From Chloroflexota bacterium (GTDB lineage: Bacteria > Chloroflexota > Limnocylindria > Limnocylindrales > CSP1-4), in contig DAIERN010000020.1 in NCBI GenBank assembly GCA_027346765.1, positions 1 to 13,265 of the forward strand: a DNA stretch of 13,265 nucleotides, written 5' to 3'. The translations under genes and the position numbers were made by a program. The notes under the pieces were generated by a model. That model made no database searches. It saw only the letters and a program-made list of their open reading frames with translations, and was not told the DNA's origin. This document shows, one piece after another, positions 1 through 6,577 of the stretch. Each line of letters begins with the position of its first letter. The stretch's first letter is position 1.

Positions 1-1
1 C

Positions 2-1294
2 GGCATGTGGCGGCCCATTCCCAACCAGTTCGACGACTACATCGCGGTGCCCAAGGCGAACGGCTACCAGTCGCTCCATACCGCGGTCATCGCGCTCGAT
101 GGTAAGCCGCTCGAGGTCCAGATCCGCACTCACGCGATGCACCAGGTGAGCGAGATGGGCATCGCCGCCCACTGGCGCTACAAGGAAGGCGGCAAGGCCG
201 ACCGCGATTACGACGCCAAGCTGGCCTGGGTGCGCCAGCTGATGGACTGGCAGCGCGACGTGTCCGACGCGACCGAGTTCGTCGAAGGCCTCAAGGTCGA
301 CCTGTTCCAGGACCAGGTCTTCGTGTTCACGCCGCGCGGCGACGTCAAGGATCTCCCCGCCGGGTCCACGCCACTGGACTTCGCGTATCGCATCCATACC
401 GACGTGGGCCACTCGACGATCGGCGCCAAGGTCAACAACCGCCTGGTGCCGCTCGACTACAAGCTGAACAACGGCGACATCGTCGAGATCGTCACCACCA
501 AGGCGGCGCGCGGGCCGTCGCGCGACTGGATGGACAAGGTCGTCACTGGCCACGCCAAGGACAAGATCCGCCAGTGGTTCAAGCGCCAGGAGCGTGAGGT
601 CAACATCGTCCACGGCCGCGAGGCGCTGGAACGCGAGCTGCGCCGTCTGGCGCGCTCGTCGCTTGAGAAGCTCGGCCCGGAGCGCATCGCGGAGATGGCC
701 GACCTGTACAAGTTGGCCAGCGTTGACGACTTCTTCGCGGCGATCGGCTACGGGGCGGTCTCAGCGCAGCAGGTCGTAGCGCGGCTCGAGGTCGTCGATG
801 ACGCCAACGAACAGGTGCTGCCGCAGGTGGCGCCACCAACCGCTGCGCGGACGGACGGCGTCCGCGTCAAGGGTGTGGGCGACCTGATGATTCGCTTTGC
901 CAAGTGCTGCCATCCCATCCCGGGCGACCCCATCGTGGGCTACATCACCCGCGGCCGCGGCGTGACTGTCCACCAGACGACCTGCCCGACGGTGGTCAAC
1001 GAGAAGGAGCTGGGCCGGCTGATCGACGTCGAGTGGGAGGCCAACGCCCAGCAGACATACCCGATCGCGATCCGCGTCGACGCCTACGACCGGCAGGGCC
1101 TGCTCAACGAGATCACCAACGTCGTCGCCGAGAACAAGGTCAACATCATCGCCGCCCACGTGAAGGTCAATCCCGACCACACCGCAACCATCCAGGCGAC
1201 GCTCCAGGTCGCGTCGGTGGCGCAGCTGGCGCGCGTCCTGTCGCGCATCGAGCAGCTCAAGGACGTCCACGCGGTCCAGCGCGAGCTGAGCTAG
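2..1294 (+). CDS. rel: RelA/SpoT-family (p)ppGpp synthetase/hydrolase, 5'-truncated by the window edge
   Basis: Makes (and in bifunctional members degrades) the alarmone (p)ppGpp in response to uncharged tRNA on the ribosome. The frame is open to the left edge, so the N-terminal hydrolase domain and most of the synthetase domain lie outside. Residues below count from the Met at base 5. The end of the synthetase domain shows GYQSLHT (20-26) and EVQIRT (37-42). A TGS domain follows at about 105-165 (VFVFTPRGDVKDLPAGSTPLDFAY), then a helical region, a zinc-finger-like segment with Cys301, Cys302, His303, His323 and Cys327, and a C-terminal ACT/RRM domain at about 352-428. This is the full long-RSH carboxyl architecture, not a small alarmone synthetase. 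Whether the hydrolase domain is active cannot be judged here. It converges on the gene at 1473-1802, and the first repeat copy begins about 20 bp after its stop. The family call is very secure; the choice between Rel, RelA and SpoT is not. Confidence 0.96.
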   Translation, partial: GMWRPIPNQFDDYIAVPKANGYQSLHTAVIALDGKPLEVQIRTHAMHQVSEMGIAAHWRYKEGGKADRDYDAKLAWVRQLMDWQRDVSDATEFVEGLKVDLFQDQVFVFTPRGDVKDLPAGSTPLDFAYRIHTDVGHSTIGAKVNNRLVPLDYKLNNGDIVEIVTTKAARGPSRDWMDKVVTGHAKDKIRQWFKRQEREVNIVHGREALERELRRLARSSLEKLGPERIAEMADLYKLASVDDFFAAIGYGAVSAQQVVARLEVVDDANEQVLPQVAPPTAARTDGVRVKGVGDLMIRFAKCCHPIPGDPIVGYITRGRGVTVHQTTCPTVVNEKELGRLIDVEWEANAQQTYPIAIRVDAYDRQGLLNEITNVVAENKVNIIAAHVKVNPDHTATIQATLQVASVAQLARVLSRIEQLKDVHAVQRELS

Positions 1295-1315
1295 GCGGCG
1301 CAGCACACTCGGCGT

Positions 1316-1466
1316 TTGCACCAAATGGACGTATTTCGTCCAGCGCTGCGCGTGTGGCAGCCCAACTTGTGTCAGCTGGACGCCGCCGCGCCCGTTGACT
1401 CAAGAAACGGCCGTTCAATCGCCATGCTCCGGAAACGCTGGACCTATTCCGTCCATCTGACACAAG
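1316..1466. repeat. Intergenic dyad-repeat cluster 1 (three motif copies)
   Basis: Fills most of the 178-bp gap between the convergent rel gene and the gene at 1473-1802. Copy 1 is at 1316-1343 in plus orientation, with a perfect stem TGGACG (1326-1331) / CGTCCA (1337-1342) around a 5-nt loop. A half copy, TTGTGTCAGCTGGACG, starts at 1367. Copy 3 is at 1438-1466 in minus orientation, with arms TGGAC (1439-1443) and GTCCA (1451-1455). The outer copies are inverted to each other and match at about 20 of 28 positions by eye. A perfect 10-bp palindrome AACGGCCGTT lies at 1406-1415. The same motif family recurs at 5009-5147. No U-tract typical of an intrinsic terminator follows the stems. It resembles REP/BIME or MITE-like elements in organisation; the function is unknown. 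Confidence 0.75.
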
Positions 1467-1472
1467 AGCACG

Positions 1473-1802
1473 TCAATCGGGATCGGCGCCCTCCCGCGTG
1501 ACTGCAGCCGCGGCGGCGGCGCGCGCCTCCACCTCGAAGCGGTTGTCGCGGTAACGGTCGCCGCCGGCCGCCGCCGCGCGGCGTGACTCGGCAAGGTAGC
1601 GCGGGATGAAGCGCAGGCCGTTGGCGCGCCACTGGCGGACGTGGGTCAGCTCGTGGGCCAGCTCAGCCTCGTCGAGCGGACGCCAGGCGAAGATCCAGCG
1701 CCCGATCGTGATGGCCAGCCAGCTGGGCATGATCAGTCGGGCACCCAGCCGGCGCAGGAAGGGCCAGACGAAGAGCCGGTAGCCCTCCGAAGAGTGGGTC
1801 AC
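1473..1802 (-). CDS. Small HExxH zinc-metalloprotease-like protein
   Basis: A 109-residue protein if the GTG at 1802 is the start. It has an N-terminal hydrophobic stretch (about 21-40, ending in ITIGRWIFAW), then HELTHVRQW with the zinc-binding HExxH at 50-54, and YRDNRFEVEAR near 84-94. There a Glu of FEVEA (about residue 92) could be the third zinc ligand, giving a gluzincin HExxH...E arrangement. Small bacterial proteins with HELxHVRQ followed by YRxNxFEVEA are a familiar, poorly characterised group; the substrate is unknown. The tail is rich in Ala. The GTG start is supported by TAGGTT (minus strand, 1815-1810) ending 7 nt upstream, matching the leaderless spacing of neighbouring genes. 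The alternative is the Met at 1730, which would give 85 residues and keep all zinc ligands. It is divergent from hisS with an 18-bp gap. The fold assignment is good, activity is inferred. Confidence 0.75.
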   Translation of the reverse strand: MTHSSEGYRLFVWPFLRRLGARLIMPSWLAITIGRWIFAWRPLDEAELAHELTHVRQWRANGLRFIPRYLAESRRAAAAGGDRYRDNRFEVEARAAAAAAVTREGADPD

Positions 1803-1808
1803 GCTCGC

Positions 1809-1815
1809 TAACCTA
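1809..1815. promoter_or_regulatory. Overlapping bidirectional -10 element for hisS and the divergent HExxH gene
   Basis: The sequence CTAACCTAAC reads TAACCT on the plus strand (1809-1814), ending 6 nt before the hisS ATG. It reads TAGGTT on the minus strand (1815-1810), ending 7 nt before the GTG at 1802. Both spacings place the predicted transcription start at or next to the start codon, implying two leaderless transcripts from one shared element. No clear -35 hexamer is visible in either direction. Confidence 0.55.
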
Positions 1816-1820
1816 ACGCC

Positions 1821-3107
1821 ATGCCCAAGTTTCAGGCGCCGCGCGGCACCCGTGACCTGCTGCCCGCGCAGATGGCGGTGTTCCGGCGGCTCGAGGACAA
1901 CGGCCGCCGCCTCGCCGCGCTCTATGGCTACCAGCCCATCGAGACGCCCATCTTCGAGGACAGCGCGGTCTTCGAGCGCGGCATCGGCGAGGTCACGGAC
2001 GTCGTCGAAAAAGAGCTGTTCCGCGTCCGCACCCCGGGCGGCGACAAGGATCCGTGGGCGCTCCGTCCGGAGCCGACCGCAGGCATCTGCCGCGCCTACG
2101 TCGAGCACGGCATGCACACCCTGCCCCAGCCGGTGAAGTTCACGATGTGGGGGCCCATGTTCCGCTACGACCGGCCCCAGGCCGGCCGCTACCGCCAGTT
2201 CTGGCAGTGGGACGTGGAGGCGATCGGCGACGCCGGACCGGCGATCGACGCCGAGATCATCGAGCTGGCTCACCGCTTCCTGCGCGAGGCGGGCATCGAC
2301 ACGGTCGAGCTGCACCTGAACTCGATCGGCGATCCCAACTGCCGGCCGCGCTACATCGCGGCACTCGTGGAGTACATGACCAAATTCAGCGCTGAGCTGC
2401 CTGAGCTCGAGCGCAATCGGCTGGCGAAGAACCCATTGCGCGTCCTCGACACGAAGAACGAACGAACGCTCGCTCTGCTGGCCGACGCACCGCGTATGGC
2501 CGACTACCTGTGCGATGCCTGCCGCGCCCACTGGGACGGCCTGCTGAGCCACCTCGCGGCGCTGGGCATTCCGGTCATGCCGGCGCCATTGTTGGTGCGC
2601 GGCCTCGATTACTACACGCGCACCGCGTTCGAGTTCTACGAGCGCGGCGCCCACGGCCAGCAGTCAGCCCTGGGTGGCGGCGGGCGGTACGACGGGCTGG
2701 TCGAGCTTTTTGGCGCGAAACCGACGCCGGGCGTTGGCTTTGGGCTGGGCATCGACCGCATCGCCGCGGTCGCCGCGGTCGCCGCGCGCCAGGCTGGCGA
2801 GGCCGCGCATCCGGTTGCGGTGGTTGTTGGCGCAGATCCCGCGGCCACCGCGCTGCGGCTCAAGCTCGCGACCGACCTGCGCGCCGCGGGCATCGCTGCG
2901 TCAGCCGACCTGGCGTCGCGCAAGCTGGGGCGGCAGCTCGAAGGCGCGGCGCGCGATGGCGCGCACTTTGCGATCGTCGTTGGTGACGAGCTCGACGCGG
3001 GCCAGGTGCAGCTGCGCGACCTGGAAGCGGGCACCCAGCGGGTGGTCAACGTCGCCGACCTGGTCCGCGAGCTCGAACGCGCCCACGGCAGTCATCGTCA
3101 CGGCTAG
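1821..3107 (+). CDS. hisS: Histidyl-tRNA synthetase
   Basis: Cytoplasmic class II synthetase that charges tRNA-His with histidine using ATP; 428 residues, normal for bacterial HisRS. It begins with the family's typical PRGTRDLLP (7-15). The catalytic core shows LRPEPTAG (81-88), motif 2 around MFRYDRPQAGRYRQFWQWD (113-131, with Arg115 in the FR pair), the histidine-specific RGLDYYTRTAFE (260-271), the glycine-rich LGGGGRYDGL (284-293) and motif 3 GVGFGLGIDR (304-313). The C-terminal 100 or so residues form the anticodon-binding domain, including KLGRQLEGAARDGAHFAIVVGDEL. The ATG at 1821 is the only sensible start; there is no Shine-Dalgarno site, but TAACCT ends 6 nt upstream, suggesting a leaderless mRNA. 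aspS follows 13 bp downstream, a common bacterial arrangement. Nothing indicates a HisZ-type paralogue: all catalytic motifs are intact. Confidence 0.97.
   Translation: MPKFQAPRGTRDLLPAQMAVFRRLEDNGRRLAALYGYQPIETPIFEDSAVFERGIGEVTDVVEKELFRVRTPGGDKDPWALRPEPTAGICRAYVEHGMHTLPQPVKFTMWGPMFRYDRPQAGRYRQFWQWDVEAIGDAGPAIDAEIIELAHRFLREAGIDTVELHLNSIGDPNCRPRYIAALVEYMTKFSAELPELERNRLAKNPLRVLDTKNERTLALLADAPRMADYLCDACRAHWDGLLSHLAALGIPVMPAPLLVRGLDYYTRTAFEFYERGAHGQQSALGGGGRYDGLVELFGAKPTPGVGFGLGIDRIAAVAAVAARQAGEAAHPVAVVVGADPAATALRLKLATDLRAAGIAASADLASRKLGRQLEGAARDGAHFAIVVGDELDAGQVQLRDLEAGTQRVVNVADLVRELERAHGSHRHG
2762..2786 (+). repeat. hisS: 9-bp tandem repeat inside hisS
   Basis: CGCCGCGGT is repeated 2.7 times in a row. 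Being in frame, it encodes an AAVAAVAAR run just after motif 3, in the linker before the anticodon-binding domain. It is probably a slippage product tolerated in a flexible linker. Confidence 0.7.
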
Positions 3108-3108
3108 G

Positions 3109-3114
3109 TAGCAT
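3109..3114 (+). promoter_or_regulatory. aspS: -10-like element (TAGCAT) for aspS
   Basis: TAGCAT begins one base after the hisS stop codon and ends exactly 6 nt before the aspS ATG, the same spacing as at hisS. This suggests aspS can also be transcribed on its own as a leaderless message besides readthrough from hisS. No -35 box is recognisable. Confidence 0.45.
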
Positions 3115-3120
3115 CCGCGC

Positions 3121-4977
3121 ATGTCTCCCGATGGGTCCGGCCTTGGTACCGCCTACCGCACGCACACCTGCGGCGCGCTGCGGGCGAGCGACGTGGGATC
3201 AGAGGTGTCGCTGGCCGGCTGGGTCAACCGCCGGCGCGACATGGGCCAGCTGATCTTCATCGACCTGCGCGACCGCCACGGGATGACCCAGGTGGTGATC
3301 GATGCCAAGGACGCGCCTGACGCGCAGAAGACGGCACTCGACGTGCGCAACGAGTTCGTGTTGCGCGTCAAGGGCAAGGTCACGCAGCGGCTGGCCGGCA
3401 CGGAGAACAAGAAGCTCGCCACGGGTGAGATCGAGGTGCGTGCGACGTCGCTGGAGGTGCTGTCCGCCGCGAAGACGCCGCCCTTCCCGATCAACGAGGC
3501 GGAGGAGACCGACGAATCGCTGCGCCTCCGGTACCGCTACCTGGACCTGCGGCGCGAAGGTATCAACCACCGCATGGTGCTGCGCTCGCGGCTGCTGAAG
3601 ACGCTGAGCGAGATCCACCACCGCGAGGGCTTCGTCGAGGTCGAGACGCCCATCCTCATCAAGTCGACGCCGGAAGGCGCGCGCGACTTCATCGTCCCGT
3701 CGCGCGTCCAGCCGGGCAACATCTATGCGCTGCCCCAATCACCGCAGCAGCTCAAGCAGCTGCTGATGGTCGCCGGCTTCGACCGCTACTACCAGATCGC
3801 GCACTGCATGCGCGACGAGGACTCGCGCGCCGACCGTGGCCCGGAGTTCACGCAGCTCGACATCGAGATGAGCTTCGTCACCCAGGAAGACGTGATGCAG
3901 TTCGTCGAGCGCGCCGTGACCGAGGCGACACAGGCGGTCGTGCCTGAGCGGCGCATCCGCCAGACGCCTTTCCCGCGCTTCTCGTACCGCGAGGCGATCG
4001 ACCGCTTCGGCTCGGACAAACCGGACATCCGTTATGAGATGGAGCTCAAGGACCTGGGCGAGGTAGTCCAGGGCAGCGGCTTCAGCGTGTTCGATTCAGT
4101 CCTGGCGAGCGGCGGGCGCGTCTTCGGGTTTGCCGCGCCGGGCATGAGTGGCGCCTCTCGATCGCAGATCGACGAGCTCACGTCCGTCGCCAAGAAGGCT
4201 GGCGCCAAGGGGCTGGTCCACCTGTCGGTCGGGTCGGACGGATCGGTCTCATCGCCCGTGCTGAAATTCCTGGGGGAGGGGCGCGCGGAGCAGATCGTCG
4301 CCGCCGCGGGAGCTGCGCCGGGGGATCTCGTGCTGGTCGTCGCCGACGCGGACATCGACTGCCAGGAGGCGCTCGGCGACGTGCGCATCGAGGTCGCCGC
4401 GCGGCTGGGCCTGGTCAAGGACACCAACGAGCTGTCGTACGTCTGGATCTACGGCTTCCCCATGTACAAATGGGACGCTGACAACAACCGCTGGGACGCG
4501 ACTCATAACCCGTTCAGCGGCGTCGATCCGGAGGACGAGGTGCTCCTGACGACCGACTCGGGCGATCTGCTGAAGTCTTCACCCACCGACCCGGCCGGGC
4601 GGGCCCGAGCGCTCCAGCATGACCTGGCCCTCAACGGCTGGGAGCTGGGCGGCGGCAGCGTGCGCATCCACAAGCACGACCTGCTCGAGAAGTCATTCCT
4701 GCTCCAGGGTCATTCGATCGAGGCGCAGGCCGCCAAGTTCGGCGCGGTCCTGGACGCCTTCGAGTACGGCGCGCCGCCGCACGGCGGCATCGCCCTGGGC
4801 ATCGACCGCTGGATCGCGCTGCTGACGAATCAGTCGAACATCCGCGAAGTCCAGGCGTTCCCCAAGACCGGCACCGGCGCCGATCTGATGCTGGGCGCGC
4901 CGTCGCCGGTCGAACCCGCCCAACTCGCCGAGCTTGGCTTAGCCCTCGCCCCAAAGCCGGCGCCCAAGGCGGGCTAG
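3121..4977 (+). CDS. aspS: Aspartyl-tRNA synthetase (bacterial type)
   Basis: Cytoplasmic class II synthetase charging tRNA-Asp; 618 residues, slightly longer than the usual 590 or so, through a short N-terminal extension and an Ala/Pro-rich tail. The OB-fold anticodon-binding domain spans about 10-115 (GWVNRRRDMGQLIFIDLRDRHG). Motif 1 lies near 150-180 and motif 2 is FDRYYQIAHCMRDEDSRAD (220-238), followed by PEFTQLDIEMSF. The bacterial GAD insertion occupies about 300-420, and motif 3 is GIALGIDR (556-563), followed by the AspRS-specific AFPKTGTGADLMLGAPSPV. Residue 41 is Met, where as I recall non-discriminating bacterial AspRSs often carry His and E. coli has Leu. This leans towards tRNA-Asp specificity but is weak evidence. 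It lies 13 bp after hisS, has no Shine-Dalgarno site, and has TAGCAT at leaderless spacing. The gene converges on the one ending at 5107, with repeat cluster 2 between and over their ends. Confidence 0.97.
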   Translation: MSPDGSGLGTAYRTHTCGALRASDVGSEVSLAGWVNRRRDMGQLIFIDLRDRHGMTQVVIDAKDAPDAQKTALDVRNEFVLRVKGKVTQRLAGTENKKLATGEIEVRATSLEVLSAAKTPPFPINEAEETDESLRLRYRYLDLRREGINHRMVLRSRLLKTLSEIHHREGFVEVETPILIKSTPEGARDFIVPSRVQPGNIYALPQSPQQLKQLLMVAGFDRYYQIAHCMRDEDSRADRGPEFTQLDIEMSFVTQEDVMQFVERAVTEATQAVVPERRIRQTPFPRFSYREAIDRFGSDKPDIRYEMELKDLGEVVQGSGFSVFDSVLASGGRVFGFAAPGMSGASRSQIDELTSVAKKAGAKGLVHLSVGSDGSVSSPVLKFLGEGRAEQIVAAAGAAPGDLVLVVADADIDCQEALGDVRIEVAARLGLVKDTNELSYVWIYGFPMYKWDADNNRWDATHNPFSGVDPEDEVLLTTDSGDLLKSSPTDPAGRARALQHDLALNGWELGGGSVRIHKHDLLEKSFLLQGHSIEAQAAKFGAVLDAFEYGAPPHGGIALGIDRWIALLTNQSNIREVQAFPKTGTGADLMLGAPSPVEPAQLAELGLALAPKPAPKAG

Positions 4978-5008
4978 TCTCCCGGTTCTCCGGCTGCGCG
5001 CCCGCCTG

Positions 5009-5147
5009 TTGCGTCAAATGGACGTAATAGGTCCACGAGTTCGAGACCGAGTGCCAGATCTGCGTCACCTGGCTCCATTCCGTCCAGCTGACACAGTTTC
5101 CGGGCGTCAGGCGCGACCGCTGGATCTATCTCGTCCATCTGACACAA
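5009..5147. repeat. Dyad-repeat cluster 2 (three motif units) at the aspS 3' side
   Basis: Same motif family as at 1316-1466. Copy A at 5009-5036 (plus) reads TTGCGTCAAATGGAC, then GTCCA at 5031-5035, forming a 5-bp stem with a 7-nt loop. The central unit at 5060-5096 is a larger imperfect hairpin: arms CTGCGTCACCTGG (5060-5072) and CCAGCTGACACAG (5084-5096) pair at 11 of 13 positions around an 11-nt loop. Copy C at 5120-5147 (minus) reads TTGTGTCAGATGGACG on the minus strand, then TCCAG. Copies A and C are inverted and match at about 22 of 28 positions. The 3' end of the minus-strand gene at 5107-5802 runs through copy C. No U-tract supports a classical terminator. Confidence 0.78.
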
Positions 5148-5802
5148 ACCAGATCCCGCGGATGGGTTTCGACGGGTCGCGCAGCCAAGCTCTGATTTCC
5201 CGGGCACGTGCTGGATACAGGCGACCCATCGTGTTTGGGTGCGCAGCGATCACGCGCTGGATAGTGCTGTCACGCGGCAGGATGAGGATTCTGGCCACGA
5301 CTTTGGGCCGCCAGCCCAGACGCTTGAGGGCGATCGCGGGCGCCAGCCGTTCTTTCACGTCAAGAACGCGGTTCGTTTCCTCGAGCGAGCCAAGCACGCT
5401 CTTGACTTCGCAGACCGCGACGGCGAGGGCGGCGCGGTTGGCTCCGAGAATGTCGATGGAGCCGCGCTCGCCGTATTCGGCGAAGGAAACCTCCATGTGC
5501 GTCTCCCATTGGGGCCTTGGAAAGTAGCCCGCGCTGAGCTCGGCGATCGCCGCGTGCCGCTCGTCGAGCAAGCGATCTGCGGCGGCGCCTTTCCACCAGG
5601 GTACGAGCCGTGCTCGCCCGTCCAGAGCCTCGAGCATGGAGCGAATTCGCCCAAGCCTGACCCCGGATCCGTGCCCCGCCTCGACGGCCTTCACGTCGAC
5701 CAGCGGAACGTGCGCCGATGACGCGAGCTGAACCTGGGTCATGCCGGCGTCATGGCGGATCAGGCGGACGAGCCGGCCAAGTCGGGCGTCATCCTCGTTC
5801 AC
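5107..5802 (-). CDS. XRE-type helix-turn-helix protein with PD-(D/E)XK nuclease-like domain
   Basis: A 231-residue protein. Residues about 6-60 form an HTH_XRE/Cro-like domain (LVRLIRHDAGMTQVQLASSAHVPLVDVKAVEAG), predicting DNA binding. From about 95 to 220 the sequence resembles a restriction-endonuclease-like fold: Glu104 in MEVSF, Asp117 in GSIDILG and EVK (Glu132, Lys134) at the end of a hydrophobic strand give the E...D...ExK pattern. Xre proteins with such a C-terminal domain occur in high-GC bacteria and have no firmly known role; cleavage activity is not established. The start is GTG at 5802 with no Shine-Dalgarno site; only a weak CAGACT ends 7 nt upstream. Two ATAAGCCG direct repeats 11 bp apart lie upstream and could be operator half-sites. 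The last residues, roughly VSDGRDRSS, are encoded by repeat copy C, so the C-terminus may have been remodelled. The gene at 5861 is codirectional, 58 bp upstream. Confidence 0.8.
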   Translation of the reverse strand: MNEDDARLGRLVRLIRHDAGMTQVQLASSAHVPLVDVKAVEAGHGSGVRLGRIRSMLEALDGRARLVPWWKGAAADRLLDERHAAIAELSAGYFPRPQWETHMEVSFAEYGERGSIDILGANRAALAVAVCEVKSVLGSLEETNRVLDVKERLAPAIALKRLGWRPKVVARILILPRDSTIQRVIAAHPNTMGRLYPARAREIRAWLRDPSKPIRGIWFVSDGRDRSSGRA

Positions 5803-5822
5803 GGCGAGGAGTCTGGTGAGCG

Positions 5823-5841
5823 CGGCTTATCGGCGGCTTAT
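5823..5841 (-). promoter_or_regulatory. Direct repeat, possible operator of the XRE gene
   Basis: ATAAGCCG occurs twice on the minus strand (5841-5834 and 5830-5823) with an 11-bp period, about one helical turn. The copies sit 21-39 nt upstream of the GTG at 5802, where a repressor could block transcription. Autoregulation is common among XRE proteins; here it is an inference from position and spacing only. Confidence 0.3.
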
Positions 5842-5860
5842 GTCGCGCGCTCTCTGCGGG

Positions 5861-6568
5861 CTACTCGCCTTCGTCGGAAGCTTGGGCGTAGGGGGCCAGG
5901 GCCGGGCCTTCCAGGGGCGCGTCGTCGGGCATTTCGGCCGCGGCAGCGCCCCATTCAGGCGGCATGCCGGCGCCGGGCTCGGCCGGGCCCTGGTACGGCG
6001 GCAGCTGGTCGAACGGCGTGGCGATGTCGTGGTTCACGCCGGGATCGCCCATGTCGATCGACTCGACCCTGATGCCCGCCGCCGCCATCGCCGCCAGGAT
6101 CTCGTGCGGCATCAGCTTGGCCGCCTGCGAGCGCAGCACGGACAGCGCGGACATGGGCACCAGGGTTGGCCAGCCGTCCTCATCGCCGTAGCGCGGCCGC
6201 AGGATCGACTCGCGCCGCGCGCCGTGCGCCTCGATGAGCGTCGTCACCGTCTCCGCATCGGCCCAAACCATGCGGCCGGGCCAGATGAACGCGGCGTCCG
6301 TCTCGGTCACGGCAGCCGCGGCGACATCAAAGCCGCGCGCGATCTGGCCCACCGGGCCAACCTCCACCGGCGCGGGCTCGGCCAGGATCGCGGGCGAACC
6401 GGCCAGCGCCGCGGCCAGCGCGCCGGTTGGATCAAACGCGACAACCACGATGGGCGTCGCGCCGCCGGCCCACGCCGACTCGACGATTCGCCGCGCGGCG
6501 ACCCGGCCGTGGGCATCCGCGAGCGGCCCCTCGGAGTGCGAGAACAGGATCACGGCAGCGACGGTCAT
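5861..6568 (-). CDS. MobA-like nucleotidyltransferase-fold protein with degenerate active site
   Basis: A 235-residue protein with the layout of MobA/MocA-type NTP transferases: an AAVILF first strand, GRVAARRIVESAWAGGATPIVVV (21-43), a central PGRMVWADAETVTTLIEAHG (97-116), RPRYGDEDGWPTLVP (124-138) and a closing GVNHDIATPFDQL (177-189) that mimics the usual DIDTPEDL. Two expected catalytic features are missing. The glycine-rich nucleotide loop after strand 1 (LAAGxSxRxG) is replaced by FSHSEGPL, and the metal-binding Asp of the usual PGDxP is Arg99. A Pro/Ala/acidic tail follows from about 190. It is probably a non-catalytic relative or has a changed substrate; function unknown. The ATG at 6568 is preceded by TACGAT ending 9 nt upstream. 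It is divergent from typA across 51 bp. Confidence 0.7.
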   Translation of the reverse strand: MTVAAVILFSHSEGPLADAHGRVAARRIVESAWAGGATPIVVVAFDPTGALAAALAGSPAILAEPAPVEVGPVGQIARGFDVAAAAVTETDAAFIWPGRMVWADAETVTTLIEAHGARRESILRPRYGDEDGWPTLVPMSALSVLRSQAAKLMPHEILAAMAAAGIRVESIDMGDPGVNHDIATPFDQLPPYQGPAEPGAGMPPEWGAAAAEMPDDAPLEGPALAPYAQASDEGE

Positions 6569-6577
6569 TGAGGCGCG

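Noticed and set aside
761..1324. Minus-strand open frame (187 codons) opposite the rel C-terminus
   Set aside because: Mirror of conserved zinc-finger and ACT coding sequence; Leu/Asp/Val-rich shadow without a recognisable start signal.
1316..1466. CRISPR-like array
   Set aside because: Copies are palindromic, differ in orientation, are imperfect, and there are no uniform spacers or cas genes.
1316..1501. Short plus-strand frame across repeat cluster 1 containing RWTYSVHLTQ, similar to peptides from cluster 2
   Set aside because: Similarity follows from the shared DNA repeat; the frames start and end differently in the two clusters, so a conserved peptide is unlikely.
1803..2654. Upstream extension of the HExxH gene to a 393-codon frame
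   Set aside because: The extra part is antisense to hisS and looks like a shadow; the GTG at 1802 with TAGGTT at leaderless spacing explains the gene better.
4978..5006. CCGG-TTCT-CCGG inverted repeat just after the aspS stop as a terminator
   Set aside because: Only a 4-bp stem and no T-tract follows.
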